Source of the DNA: Zoogloeaceae bacterium | GTDB lineage: Bacteria; Pseudomonadota; Gammaproteobacteria; Burkholderiales; Rhodocyclaceae | Length of the DNA: 50,096 nucleotides | Assembly (NCBI GenBank): GCA_031277315.1 | Contig: JAITMP010000003.1 | Location: forward strand, 1 to 50,096 | Direction of reading: 5' to 3' | Shown: one piece after another, positions 38,806 to 47,357 of the stretch | How the letters are laid out: each line of letters begins with the position of its first letter | How positions within the stretch are numbered: position 1 is the first letter of the stretch | Notes under the pieces: model-generated | The model's input: the letters and a program-made list of their open reading frames with translations, nothing else | Database searches by the model: none | What the model was told of the DNA's origin: nothing | Made by a program: the position numbers and the translations under genes

Positions 38806-39453
38806 ATGCGCCGCATGGACCCACGACGCAGGCGGCGCGGCTGGCGCCGGTGGCTATGGCCTGTCGTGATCGGGCTTGGCGTGGGCGCGATCGCCGCAAG
38901 CGACTGGGTGGTCGGCAGGTATCAAGACCATCTCGTCGAAGTCAAGCGCGAACACCGCAAGAAGCTGGAGAAAATGGCCTGGTTCTACATCCGGGCCGAT
39001 CTGGATCATGTCGAATACACGCCGGACAACAAATACCGGGTCACCACCTGGATTGAGAATGCCTTTCCGGAACATCCCGCATATGTGATGATGCCGAACG
39101 TGCGCGCCTACGTTCAGGTTGGCCCGCAATGGCAGGAAATTTCCGGCGTCGAACCCGCGGAGAGCCGGTGGGCCGAAGGCACCGTGGTCAGGCTGGATGG
39201 CCGTGTGGAGACGCAGCGTATTTTTGATATTCAAGAGAAAGATTATTTCGAATTGCTGCCCGGCTACATGCATGTCCGCTTCGACAATGTCATGTATATT
39301 TCAGACGAAGCGGAACCGAAGGACGATGTTCTGGAACGGGCCTCGGTGTATTACATACACCTGCGTCCCTTTGGGGCAGACGATGCCAAACTGAAAGCAA
39401 TGAACAATTTTCCTTCCGATGTGCCCGTGTATATCAGCATGCCGCCCCATTGA
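38806..39453 (+). CDS. Single-span membrane protein of unknown family, paralogue 2
   Basis: About 215 residues from ATG 38806 (MRRMDPRRRRRGWRR); a TTG at 38794 behind GAGGGCGAG is an alternative start. A very basic N-terminus leads into one span (about 16–33) and a periplasmic domain. It matches the preceding product along its length: YVMMPNVRAYVQVGPQW, EGTVVRL, ELLPGYMHVRFDNVMYIS. The two arose by tandem duplication and may form a heterodimer. The shared methionine pair before the GPQW strand is worth noting in a copper context, though it may be structural. Confidence 0.62.
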   Translation: MRRMDPRRRRRGWRRWLWPVVIGLGVGAIAASDWVVGRYQDHLVEVKREHRKKLEKMAWFYIRADLDHVEYTPDNKYRVTTWIENAFPEHPAYVMMPNVRAYVQVGPQWQEISGVEPAESRWAEGTVVRLDGRVETQRIFDIQEKDYFELLPGYMHVRFDNVMYISDEAEPKDDVLERASVYYIHLRPFGADDAKLKAMNNFPSDVPVYISMPPH

Positions 39454-40009
39454 CACCGGAAAAACCGGCCCCCGGACGTTTGGGCGCGGGGTGATCGTCT
39501 TCGCCTTGTCCTTGTTTTTGATAACCGGCTGCGGACTTCCCGATCCGCTGAAGATGGGTGTCGAAACTTCAGAAATCGTCGCATTGCAAGCGCTTGAGGA
39601 CTGGGGGAAACTGCTCCTCGTTCAAGTCAGCATCGAGAACAAGGGAGATGCGGCCATGCATGTCTTTACCGACATGCTCGACGTGGTCGGAGAAAACGGC
39701 AGCCGCGGCTCCGTGCGGGCCTTCCGCGACCGTTATCGTTTTGAACTGGCGAAGGCGCCTGACGCGGCCCGGCGCAAGAGCCTGACGGCCTTGTTCGCCG
39801 AAATTGGCGTCGCGGAGGAGCAGGCGCGCCAGTTATTCAGTCCGCAACTGGAAATCCTGCCCGGTGAAACGCTGCACGTCATCCTGCCTTTCATGCTCAA
39901 GGAGGATAATGCGGATTCCCGCTATGTCCTGCACTTCGCCTATCACGACGACGCCACGGACCGCGTCAGGCGGGAGAGCTTGCCGTTGATGGCAAAGCGA
40001 AAGGCCTGA
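39419..40009 (+). CDS. Predicted lipoprotein of unknown function
   Basis: 196 residues if started at ATG 39419, which overlaps the previous gene by 35 bases. A GTG at 39491 would give a shorter signal peptide. A hydrophobic segment ends in the lipobox LITGC (Cys38), so the protein should be lipid-anchored in the periplasm. The mature part has a beta-sandwich-like pattern (LLLVQVSIENKGDAAMHVFTD in the middle, LEILPGETLHVILPFML later), as in domains that present a rigid periplasmic face. Same operon as the ABC genes. Confidence 0.62.
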   Translation: MCPCISACRPIDTGKTGPRTFGRGVIVFALSLFLITGCGLPDPLKMGVETSEIVALQALEDWGKLLLVQVSIENKGDAAMHVFTDMLDVVGENGSRGSVRAFRDRYRFELAKAPDAARRKSLTALFAEIGVAEEQARQLFSPQLEILPGETLHVILPFMLKEDNADSRYVLHFAYHDDATDRVRRESLPLMAKRKA

Positions 40010-40029
40010 GACATGTCATTTCGCATATT

Positions 40030-41622
40030 TTGCGATGGGAAACACATTCCGTGACAAGCTACGCCGACGTCACCGCCGAGCAGCTGCGTCCCCACGGCCT
40101 GAATGTGCTGCCCCAGCTATTTGCGGCATCAGTTCGCGGCGCCCAGCTTCCTCCCTTGGGCTGGCGGCGGCATCTGCTGCTCGCGCTCATCCTGACGCCT
40201 CCTCTGGCGCTGACCGCCGCGCTGGGCTATGGCAGCAACATGAGTTTTCCGGGATACCCGAACAATGGCGCGCATATCCTGATCGAGGGTTTTTGCGCCC
40301 TCATGTCGCTCGTCGTGTTCTACGTGCTGCATCAGGAATACATCAGCACCGGCATTCGCTGCCTGCGCATGATGGCCTTCGCTTTTCTGATTCTTGGCAT
40401 TCTGGATGGCGTGCATGCGCTCAGTCCGCCCTATTCGGAGCTTTTTGTCTGGTTTCGCAGCGCGGCCGCTTTTATTTCCGGGGCAATGCTGGCGCTGGCT
40501 TTAAGCATGAGCGGACGTTGCCGGCGGATCGCCGATAAAGACACGGCAAAAGCCAATGTCGAAGCCGCGCTGGTGGGCGCGGCGACGCTTGTTTTTGCGG
40601 GACTCTCGTTTGTATTCCGTGATGACCTGCCCCTCATGCTGGAGGGCGCGCGTTTTTCCATTCTGGCCCTGATCGAAAAGGGATTGGCGGGACTTTTTTA
40701 TCTGATTTCGGGAATCGTCTTTCTTCATTACTATCGGCGCAGCAGGGAAAACATTCTGTTTGTGCTGGCGGTCGCCATGTTTCTGCTCGTCGAGAGCCAG
40801 TGGCTGTCTTTCTTTTCAGATCCGTGGGACATGATTTGGTGGACCTGGCACTGGATCAGGACGGCTGTCTTCATCGGCATCCTGTTCGGCATCGCCCACC
40901 AGGTTGTGCAAAGCGCCAAGGATCTCCAGATGTCCCACATGTGGCTCGTGGAAAAGGAAAAGCTTGCCTCTCTCGGCGAGATGGCCGCCAGCATCGCCCA
41001 TGAGATTCGCAATCCGCTCGGCACCCTGACAAGCTCGGTCGGCCTGCTCGGCGATGCGCGGTTATCGGGCGCCGAGCGGAGCGAGCTGATCGGCATCGTC
41101 GAACGGGAAGTCAACCGCCTCAACCATGTGGTGTCAGACACCTTGATGTTCGCGCACCCGCGCGCCGGTCAACTCCACCCGCTGAATCTGGAAACGGTAG
41201 TCCGGGACGCGGTCAAACTTCAGGCTGTGCGTTTTCCCGCAATCGAAGTGGATATCCGCTTCGAGAGCGACTTTCCCTTGATACGCGGCAATGAAATCCA
41301 GTTGCAGCAGGTGATCTGGAACCTGTTCGACAACGCCGCAGCAGCTATGGGCGGGAAGGGCCGGTTCACCATTCTGGGTTGCCGCGATGGAAATTTCCTG
41401 ACGCTGGAACTCCGTGACACCGGCCCCGGCATCGCGCCTGAAAACCTGACCGAGATTCTTAAACCTTTTTTTACAACGAAAGCGAGCGGCGTCGGTTTGG
41501 GCTTGCCCATCACGCAGCGCATGGTTCTGGAGCATGAAGGAACCATGAGCATCGACAGCGAGGCGGGCAAGGGTACTTGCGTGCGTCTTTCTTTTCCCTT
41601 GATTGCCCGCCAGATGCCATGA
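40030..41622 (+). CDS. Membrane sensor histidine kinase with a MASE3-like input domain
   Basis: 530 residues if started at TTG 40030; GTG 40051 is an alternative and no clear ribosome site decides it. About seven hydrophobic spans (residues 48–290) resemble the MASE3 class of membrane-embedded sensors. Then come the H-box ASIAHEIRNPLG with His324, the N-box NLFDNAAAAM, G1 DTGPGIA and G2 GVGLGLPI. No PAS domain is visible. The stop overlaps the response-regulator start as ATGA, so they form a two-component pair that probably senses a membrane-soluble or redox signal for this cluster. Confidence 0.88.
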   Translation: MRWETHSVTSYADVTAEQLRPHGLNVLPQLFAASVRGAQLPPLGWRRHLLLALILTPPLALTAALGYGSNMSFPGYPNNGAHILIEGFCALMSLVVFYVLHQEYISTGIRCLRMMAFAFLILGILDGVHALSPPYSELFVWFRSAAAFISGAMLALALSMSGRCRRIADKDTAKANVEAALVGAATLVFAGLSFVFRDDLPLMLEGARFSILALIEKGLAGLFYLISGIVFLHYYRRSRENILFVLAVAMFLLVESQWLSFFSDPWDMIWWTWHWIRTAVFIGILFGIAHQVVQSAKDLQMSHMWLVEKEKLASLGEMAASIAHEIRNPLGTLTSSVGLLGDARLSGAERSELIGIVEREVNRLNHVVSDTLMFAHPRAGQLHPLNLETVVRDAVKLQAVRFPAIEVDIRFESDFPLIRGNEIQLQQVIWNLFDNAAAAMGGKGRFTILGCRDGNFLTLELRDTGPGIAPENLTEILKPFFTTKASGVGLGLPITQRMVLEHEGTMSIDSEAGKGTCVRLSFPLIARQMP

Positions 41623-42992
41623 GCAAGGCCAACGCCAACGCTTCCAGTGCCTCCCCTGCCGTCCTCATCATTGACGATCAGGCCGTTATGCGGCGCACGC
41701 TGGAAATCCTTTTTCGCAAGGAAGGGTATCGCGTCACATCCAGCGACAACGGAACAAGGATTCAGGTGCTGCTGGAAGAATTCCGCCCCGATGTGATCGT
41801 CACCGATGTGCGCATGGAGCCAGTCTCGGGCATTGACGTTCTGCGCCAGGTGCGCATCCTGAGGCCGACGCTGCCGGTTATTTTCATGACGGCATTCGGC
41901 ACGATCGCCATCGCCGTTGAAGCCATGAAGCTGGGGGCGGTGGATTTTCTCACCAAGCCGTTCAAGAACGAGGATCTGCTTTTCAAGGTGGAGTGCGCCC
42001 TTGAGAGCAGCGCCTCGCGGCCCGAAGACGCGCCGACATCTCTCGAGGCCATGGCCGATGAGCGTGACATGGTTGCCTCAAGCCCGGCGCTGCGCGCGGT
42101 GCTGGAACAGGTCGGCAGGATAGCCGGCTCAAATCTGACCGTGCTTGTAACCGGCGAGACGGGAACCGGGAAGTCGATGCTCGCCCATGAGATACATCGG
42201 CGCAGTCCGCGCGCCACCGGCCCATTCATTCCCATCAACGGCGCGGCGCTTCCCGAGCCGCTGCTTGAAAGCGAACTCTTCGGTTATGAAAAAGGCGCAT
42301 TTACCGGCGCGACAGCCAGCCGCGCGGGGCTTTTTGAAGTCGCCGAAGGCGGGACCATTTTTCTCGATGAGATCGGGACGCTTCCGGCCAATCTTCAAGC
42401 GAAGTTGCTGGGGGTTCTGCAAGACCGGCAGATCCGCCGCGTCGGAGGCCATCGCATCATCTCCGTCAATACCCGGTTTATCGCCGCCACGAACATCGAC
42501 CTGGAGCAATCGGTGCGGCGGGGCGAGTTCCGCCAGGACCTGTATTACCGGCTGAATGTCGCGCGCATCCGGATGCCTCCGCTGAGGGAACACCGGGAGG
42601 ATATTCCCTACATATTGCGGGAGATGTTGTCCGAACTGAGCGTCGGGCGCCCGTTCCGCTACGCCGTTTCCCCGGAGGCGCTGGAACTGATTAACCGCTA
42701 CCCCTTTCCCGGCAATGTCCGGGAATTACGCAATGCCATTGAATGGGCGGTGACAGTGGCCAAGGGCAGCATGATCGAAGCGGGCGATCTTCCCCAGGTC
42801 ATGCGCTTCGATAATGCGCCGATGTCCCTGGAGTCTGCCGCAGGCGGGCGCAGTCTGGCCGAAATGGAACGCAACCAGATTGCCAGCGCCATCGAAGCGC
42901 AGGGAGGCAACCTGACGGAGGTGGCGCGCACGCTGGGCATTGGCCGCACGACCTTGTGGCGCAAAATGCGTGAATATGGTTTAAAGAAGTGA
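41619..42992 (+). CDS. Sigma54-dependent NtrC-type response regulator
   Basis: 457 residues from ATG 41619, overlapping the kinase stop. The receiver domain has the acidic pair at 19–20, phospho-acceptor Asp63 and Lys113. The AAA+ domain has Walker A GETGTGKS (179–186), the sigma54-contact loop GAFTGA (226–231), Walker B GGTIFLDE (244–251) and the PGNVREL region near 373. A Fis-type helix-turn-helix (LTEVARTLGIGRTTLWRKM) ends the protein. All residues for sigma54 activation are present. The likely target is the -24/-12 promoter before the CuZ-type propeller gene. Confidence 0.95.
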   Translation: MSKANANASSASPAVLIIDDQAVMRRTLEILFRKEGYRVTSSDNGTRIQVLLEEFRPDVIVTDVRMEPVSGIDVLRQVRILRPTLPVIFMTAFGTIAIAVEAMKLGAVDFLTKPFKNEDLLFKVECALESSASRPEDAPTSLEAMADERDMVASSPALRAVLEQVGRIAGSNLTVLVTGETGTGKSMLAHEIHRRSPRATGPFIPINGAALPEPLLESELFGYEKGAFTGATASRAGLFEVAEGGTIFLDEIGTLPANLQAKLLGVLQDRQIRRVGGHRIISVNTRFIAATNIDLEQSVRRGEFRQDLYYRLNVARIRMPPLREHREDIPYILREMLSELSVGRPFRYAVSPEALELINRYPFPGNVRELRNAIEWAVTVAKGSMIEAGDLPQVMRFDNAPMSLESAAGGRSLAEMERNQIASAIEAQGGNLTEVARTLGIGRTTLWRKMREYGLKK

Positions 42993-42993
42993 A

Positions 42994-43048
42994 GCATGCG
43001 CGCGCCGGACGGATGCGGTGAATCGAATTTCACCCTTCCCGCGCATGC
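42994..43048. other. Nested inverted repeats between convergent genes
   Basis: GCATGCGCG (42994–43002) pairs with CGCGCATGC (43040–43048), and inside the loop GGTGAA (43017–43022) pairs with TTCACC (43029–43034). The outer right arm falls within the last codons of the Doc gene. No T-run follows, but the place suits a shared transcription stop. Confidence 0.4.
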
Positions 43049-43434
43049 AGGCGGAACCAGTCCGCCAGATGCGCCTCTGACAGTTCGCCGGCGGCAAGCG
43101 CGAGGACAGTGTTGATCGCTTCGCTGGGCGTGAAAGTGATGGTTACGCCATTCAGCGCAAGGAAGAGACGCGCGATCACCCAGGCCGTGCGCTTGTTGCC
43201 ATCGGCAAACGGATGATTGCGTGCGATGCCGAAGGCATAAGCAGCCGCAAGCGCGCAGCGATCCTCTTCGCCATAGCTCCACTGGTTGACGGGGCGCGCG
43301 AGGGCGGAATCCAGCATCGCGATGGAACGCACGCCGGCAGCGCCGCCATGCTCTGCAAGCTGCCTGTCATGGATCGCCGTCGCATCGGTCGCATCGAGCC
43401 AAACCGGCTCGATGCGGTCTGTCCGTTCCGTCAT
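43030..43434 (-). CDS. doc: Doc/Fic-type toxin
   Basis: 134-residue death-on-curing family protein. The Fic active motif HPFADGNKRT is at residues 74–83, in the kinase-type Doc form HXFXDGNKR. Doc proteins phosphorylate EF-Tu, and a tuf gene lies at the other end of this window. The start is ATG 43434, one base after the antitoxin stop, so translation is coupled. The frame opens earlier, but that region encodes the antitoxin. Confidence 0.9.
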   Translation of the reverse strand: MTERTDRIEPVWLDATDATAIHDRQLAEHGGAAGVRSIAMLDSALARPVNQWSYGEEDRCALAAAYAFGIARNHPFADGNKRTAWVIARLFLALNGVTITFTPSEAINTVLALAAGELSEAHLADWFRLHAREG

Positions 43435-43435
43435 G

Positions 43436-43663
43436 CTATTTTGCGAGAACGCGGAGAATGTCCCGATCTTCCCGCATGATCTGTTCGGCGAGTTCCATCT
43501 TCGCGGCAAACTCGGGGTTGGCCGGAGTCAGGCGGATGCCGTCGGGCGATTCGGTCGCATAGAGGCTGTCGCCCAGTCCGACGCGCAGACGCGCCAGCAA
43601 CTCCTTGGGCAGGATGACGCCGGCGCTGTTGCCGATCTTGGTTACTTTGAGGGTGGTGTTCAT
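43436..43663 (-). CDS. AbrB/MazE-type antitoxin
   Basis: 75 residues beginning MNTTLKVTKIGNSAGVILPKE, a swapped-hairpin AbrB DNA-binding domain, followed by a short acidic toxin-binding tail (KMELAEQIMREDRDILRVLAK). It precedes doc with a one-base gap. The partner is AbrB-like and not Phd-like, a known alternative for Doc toxins. It probably represses its own promoter, whose -10 box lies only 6 bases before the ATG. Confidence 0.9.
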   Translation of the reverse strand: MNTTLKVTKIGNSAGVILPKELLARLRVGLGDSLYATESPDGIRLTPANPEFAAKMELAEQIMREDRDILRVLAK

Positions 43664-43669
43664 ACGGGA

Positions 43670-43698
43670 ATTATAACTTCGGCGCTGGCGCGGGGCAA
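43670..43698 (-). promoter_or_regulatory. Promoter of the antitoxin-toxin pair, apparently leaderless
   Basis: On the minus strand TTGCCC (43698–43693) and a perfect TATAAT (43675–43670) are 17 bases apart. The -10 box is followed by only six bases (TCCCGT) before the antitoxin ATG, so the transcript should start at or next to the A of the start codon. No ribosome site exists in that space. Confidence 0.7.
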
Positions 43699-43872
43699 GG
43701 CGGGCTTGCCGTGGGGCGCCGGCATCCATCGCTGAAAGCGCGGTGTGGCGGCGGGGTTTCCTGATACACTTCCTTGGCCCAGGATACCTTCGATGCGTAT
43801 CAAGGGCGAAACGTCGGCGCCCAAGCAGTTTCGGCGCTCTTTTTTTCCGATTTTTTCAACGGGGTGGAGCAG

Positions 43873-45744
43873 ATGGCAGCAGTCATGCCGGCGCCGGCGG
43901 CGAGCCGGCTTTTGATGTCGGGCAACGAGGCCGTGGCGCGCGCGGTGTGGGAGGCGGGGGTGAGAGTCGCCGCCGGTTATCCGGGTACGCCGGCAACCGA
44001 GATGCTGGAGCAGTTGTCCACCTATCCTGATCTGTACACCGAATGGTCGGTGAACGAGAAGGTGTCGCTGGAAGTTTCCATCGGCGCTTCGATGATGGGT
44101 TCGCGCGCTTTCTGCGCCATGAAGCACGTGGGCCTTAACGTCGCTTCCGACGCCTTGATGACGCTCACGCTGGTCGGCGCCGAGGGCGGTTTGGTGATCG
44201 CCGTGGCTGACGACGTTGGCATGTCGTCCTCCCAGAACGAGCAGGATTCGCGTTTCTGGGGCCGCTTCGCGCATCTGCCCGTTCTCGAACCGTCGGATTC
44301 GCAGGAAGCCTACGACATGACGCGCCAGGCCTTCGATCTGTCGGAGGAGTACCGGACGCCGGTGCTCCTGCGCCTGACCGCGCGCATTTGTCACGTCAAG
44401 GGCCTGATCGAGGTCGGCGAGCGCGTCGAGCATCAGCCGAAGGGTTTTGCCAGAAATCCGGAACGCTGGGTGATGGTGCCGGGCCACGCCAAGCGTCGCA
44501 TCCCGCTCATGCTTCAGCGCGAGGAAGAATTGAAGCGCCTGTCCGACCAGACGCCGCTCAACGTGCTGGAGCCGGGTTCGGATCGCCGCGTCGCTTTCAT
44601 CACCAGCGGCCCGACCTATATGCACGTGCGCGAGGCGTTTCCCGACGCGCCGATATTGAAACTCGGCCTGTCGCATCCGCTGCCGCTCGAAAAGGCGAAG
44701 GCGCTGGCCGCGATGGCCGACACGCTGGTGGTGGTGGAAGAAGTCGAGCCGCTGCTGGAGAACGAATTGAAAGCCGCCGGCCTCGCCGCGCACGGCAAGG
44801 ATTTTCTGCCGCGCATCGGCGAACTCGCGCCGGAGATCATCAAGCCGGCCATCGAGCGCCTGCTGCGCAAGGAAGCCGCGCCGCCCGAACCGCAGGCGGT
44901 GCCGCTCTTCCCGCGTCCGCCGACGCTGTGCGCCTCCTGCCCCCACATGGGCGTCTACTACACGCTGTCGCAGTTGAAGAACCTGACCATCTCCGGCGAC
45001 ATCGGCTGCTACACGCTGGGCGCCGGCCATCCGTGGAATTCGCTCGACGCGACCATCTGCATGGGCGCCTCGATGGGCATCGCGCTCGGCATGGACAAGG
45101 GCCGTGGCGAGGCGGACAAGAACAAGAAAGTGCTCGCCGTCATCGGCGATTCCACTTTCATGCACATGGGCATGCAGGGCCTGCTCGACATCACCTGGAA
45201 TCGCGGCAATATCACTGTCCTGCTGCTCGACAACGGCACGGTCGGCATGACCGGCGGCCAGAACACGCCCGCCAACGGGCGCGACATCCACGGTCAGGGC
45301 GCGCCGCGCATTGATTTCCGCAGGCTGGTCGAGGCGCTCGGCGTCAAGCCGGAACGCATTCACGAAGTCGATCCCTACCAGTTGCCGGTGCTGTTCAAGG
45401 CCGTGCGCGAGGAAACCAAGATCGACGATGTCTCCGTCATCATCACCAACCGCCCCTGTGTGCTGATCGACGAATTCAAGCCGTTCAAGCCGTATGCCGT
45501 GCTGGAAGACAAATGCACCGGCTGCGGTAATTGCGTCGAGGTCGGCTGCCCGGCCATCCATGTCACGCGGCGCGACAAGGTGGTGAAACCTTCGGGCAAG
45601 GAAGTTGATCTGGCGTTCACGCGCATCGACACCGTGGCCTGCACCGGCTGCGGCCTGTGCGTGCAGCCGTGCGCGCCGGAAGCGATCGTGCATTTCGCGC
45701 CCGCCGGCACTGTCGTTCCCATCGTTCCCGTTCAGCCGGTCTGA
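43873..45744 (+). CDS. iorA: Indolepyruvate ferredoxin oxidoreductase, alpha subunit
   Basis: Thiamine-diphosphate enzyme that oxidatively decarboxylates aryl pyruvates to aryl-CoA with ferredoxin reduction. The start is ATG 43873 (MAAVMPAPAASRLLMSGNEAVA, 623 residues) behind GGAG; upstream in-frame sequence to 43774 is not family-like. The pyruvate-binding domain has GYPGTPATEM. The thiamine domain includes CPHMGVYYTL, IGDSTFMHMG and LDNGTVGMTGGQ. Two ferredoxin clusters close the protein: CTGCGNCVEVGCP and CTGCGLCVQPC. Paired with iorB 8 bases downstream. Confidence 0.95.
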   Translation: MAAVMPAPAASRLLMSGNEAVARAVWEAGVRVAAGYPGTPATEMLEQLSTYPDLYTEWSVNEKVSLEVSIGASMMGSRAFCAMKHVGLNVASDALMTLTLVGAEGGLVIAVADDVGMSSSQNEQDSRFWGRFAHLPVLEPSDSQEAYDMTRQAFDLSEEYRTPVLLRLTARICHVKGLIEVGERVEHQPKGFARNPERWVMVPGHAKRRIPLMLQREEELKRLSDQTPLNVLEPGSDRRVAFITSGPTYMHVREAFPDAPILKLGLSHPLPLEKAKALAAMADTLVVVEEVEPLLENELKAAGLAAHGKDFLPRIGELAPEIIKPAIERLLRKEAAPPEPQAVPLFPRPPTLCASCPHMGVYYTLSQLKNLTISGDIGCYTLGAGHPWNSLDATICMGASMGIALGMDKGRGEADKNKKVLAVIGDSTFMHMGMQGLLDITWNRGNITVLLLDNGTVGMTGGQNTPANGRDIHGQGAPRIDFRRLVEALGVKPERIHEVDPYQLPVLFKAVREETKIDDVSVIITNRPCVLIDEFKPFKPYAVLEDKCTGCGNCVEVGCPAIHVTRRDKVVKPSGKEVDLAFTRIDTVACTGCGLCVQPCAPEAIVHFAPAGTVVPIVPVQPV

Positions 45745-45752
45745 GGATCATC

Positions 45753-46358
45753 ATGTCCGACACTACCAACATTCTCGTTTGCGGCATCGGCGGTCAGGGC
45801 GTCATGACGGCGACCGAAATCCTCTCGGAAGCCGCCATTGCCGAAGGCCACGATGTCAAGAAAACCGAAGTCGCCGGCATGAGCCAGCGCGGCGGCGTCG
45901 TCACCTCTCACCTGCGCTTCGGCGCGAAAGTGCTCTCGCCGCAGATCACGCCCGGCACCGCCGACGTGCTGCTCGGCTTCGAGGCGGCCGAGGCGCTGCG
46001 CTGGGCGCATTACCTGAAGCCCGGCGCGCTGGCGCTGGTCAATGACGCGCGCATGGTGCCGCCGGTGGTCGAACTGGGCCTGTTCACGTATCCCGACGAC
46101 CCCATCGGCGACATGAAAGCGCGCGGCGTGCGCACGGTGTCCTTCGATGCCGCCAGCATCGCGCGCGAACTGGGCGAACTGCGCCTCGGCAACACCGTCA
46201 TGCTCGGCGCCATCGCCGATCAGTTGCCGTTCTCCGCCGGCGTGCTGCTCGACTGCATCGTCAAACGCTTCGCGCGCAAGGGCGAACAAGCGGTCGAAAT
46301 GAACCGCAAGGCTTTCGCCGCCGGCCGTGCCGCCGCCTTGCAGGCTGTGCCGGCTTGA
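45753..46358 (+). CDS. iorB: Indolepyruvate ferredoxin oxidoreductase, beta subunit
   Basis: 201-residue gamma-domain-like subunit completing the enzyme with IorA. The start is ATG 45753 with TGAGGATC before it. Family landmarks: NILVCGIGGQGVMTATEIL near the N-terminus and KKTEVAGMSQRGGVVTSHLRFG (around 40–61). The operon appears to end here; a 120-base gap precedes folD. Confidence 0.94.
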   Translation: MSDTTNILVCGIGGQGVMTATEILSEAAIAEGHDVKKTEVAGMSQRGGVVTSHLRFGAKVLSPQITPGTADVLLGFEAAEALRWAHYLKPGALALVNDARMVPPVVELGLFTYPDDPIGDMKARGVRTVSFDAASIARELGELRLGNTVMLGAIADQLPFSAGVLLDCIVKRFARKGEQAVEMNRKAFAAGRAAALQAVPA

Positions 46359-46478
46359 GTTGCTTCCGCAGGGATGGCGGGGCGGGTAAAATGATGCCGT
46401 TTCGCGGCGCCGTGAATGAACGCAATGAATGATGTTCGGCGCCGCGCTTTTCGTTTTCACGCGGGTTTCTGAATTTCC

Positions 46479-47345
46479 ATGACTGCAAAAATTCTCGACG
46501 GCAACGCCCTGTCGGCGACACTTCGTCAATCCCTGCATGAGCGCGCGGCGGCGCTCGCCGCCCAAGGCTGCCGTCCGGGGCTGGCCGTGATTCTGGTCGG
46601 CGAGAATCCGGCTTCGCAGGTTTACGTGCGCAACAAGATCAAGGCTTGCGAAGCGGTCGGCGTGCATTCGGAAAAATACGAATTTCCCGCCGATACGCCG
46701 CCGGAAAAAGTGTTGAGCAGAATCGCCGCGCTCAACGCCGACCCGAAGATCCACGGCATTCTGGTGCAATTGCCGCTGCCGCCCCAGTTCGACGAGAACG
46801 CAGTGCTGGAAGCGGTTTCGCCTGAAAAAGATGTCGACGGCTTCCATGCCGAAAACGTCGGCCTGCTGGCGCAAGGCAATCCGCGCTTCATTTCGTGCAC
46901 GCCTTACGGCGTGATGGAAATGCTGCGCGCCGAGGGCGTTTCGCTGCGCGGCAAGGAAGCGGTGGTAGTGGGCCGCAGCAACATCGTCGGCAAGCCGATG
47001 GCCCTGCTGCTGATCGGCGCCAGCGCCACCGTCACGGTCTGCCACTCGCAGACGCGGGATCTGGCCTTTCACACCCGCCGCGCCGACGTGCTGATCTGCG
47101 CGATCGGCAAACCGAAAATGATTACCGGCGACATGATCAAACCGGGCGCGGTCGTCATTGATGTCGGCATCAACCGTTTGCAGACCGGGCCGGACGCGGG
47201 CAAGTTGTGCGGCGATGTGGATTTCGCCTCGGCGCGGGAAGTCGCATCGCTCATCACGCCGGTGCCGGGCGGCGTCGGGCCGATGACCATCACCATGCTG
47301 CTCGCCAACACCATCGAGAGCGCGGATCGCGCCGCTGGAAAATAA
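46479..47345 (+). CDS. folD: Bifunctional methylenetetrahydrofolate dehydrogenase/cyclohydrolase
   Basis: Makes 10-formyl-tetrahydrofolate for purine synthesis. The 288 residues show the catalytic [10 protein letters not shown] segment (Tyr and Lys four apart, around 49–53), the QLPLPPQF motif and the nucleotide-binding [15 protein letters not shown] (around 164), and end with [16 protein letters not shown]. purE lies 12 bases downstream, a sensible partner in one-carbon and purine metabolism. Confidence 0.97.
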   Translation: MTAKILDGNALSATLRQSLHERAAALAAQGCRPGLAVILVGENPASQVYVRNKIKACEAVGVHSEKYEFPADTPPEKVLSRIAALNADPKIHGILVQLPLPPQFDENAVLEAVSPEKDVDGFHAENVGLLAQGNPRFISCTPYGVMEMLRAEGVSLRGKEAVVVGRSNIVGKPMALLLIGASATVTVCHSQTRDLAFHTRRADVLICAIGKPKMITGDMIKPGAVVIDVGINRLQTGPDAGKLCGDVDFASAREVASLITPVPGGVGPMTITMLLANTIESADRAAGK

Positions 47346-47357
47346 GGAGACACGACC

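Noticed and set aside
40035-40538. Alternative frame at the start of the kinase gene
   Set aside because: It starts with an ATG but encodes an arginine-rich shadow product, whereas the chosen frame gives membrane spans and all kinase boxes.
43660-45693. 677-codon open frame on the minus strand
   Set aside because: Antisense to iorA, histidine- and arginine-rich as expected from the complement of a GC-rich gene, without any domain.
46359-46478. Riboswitch or purine-type leader before folD-purE
   Set aside because: The gap is only 120 bases and I could not fold a known riboswitch core from it.
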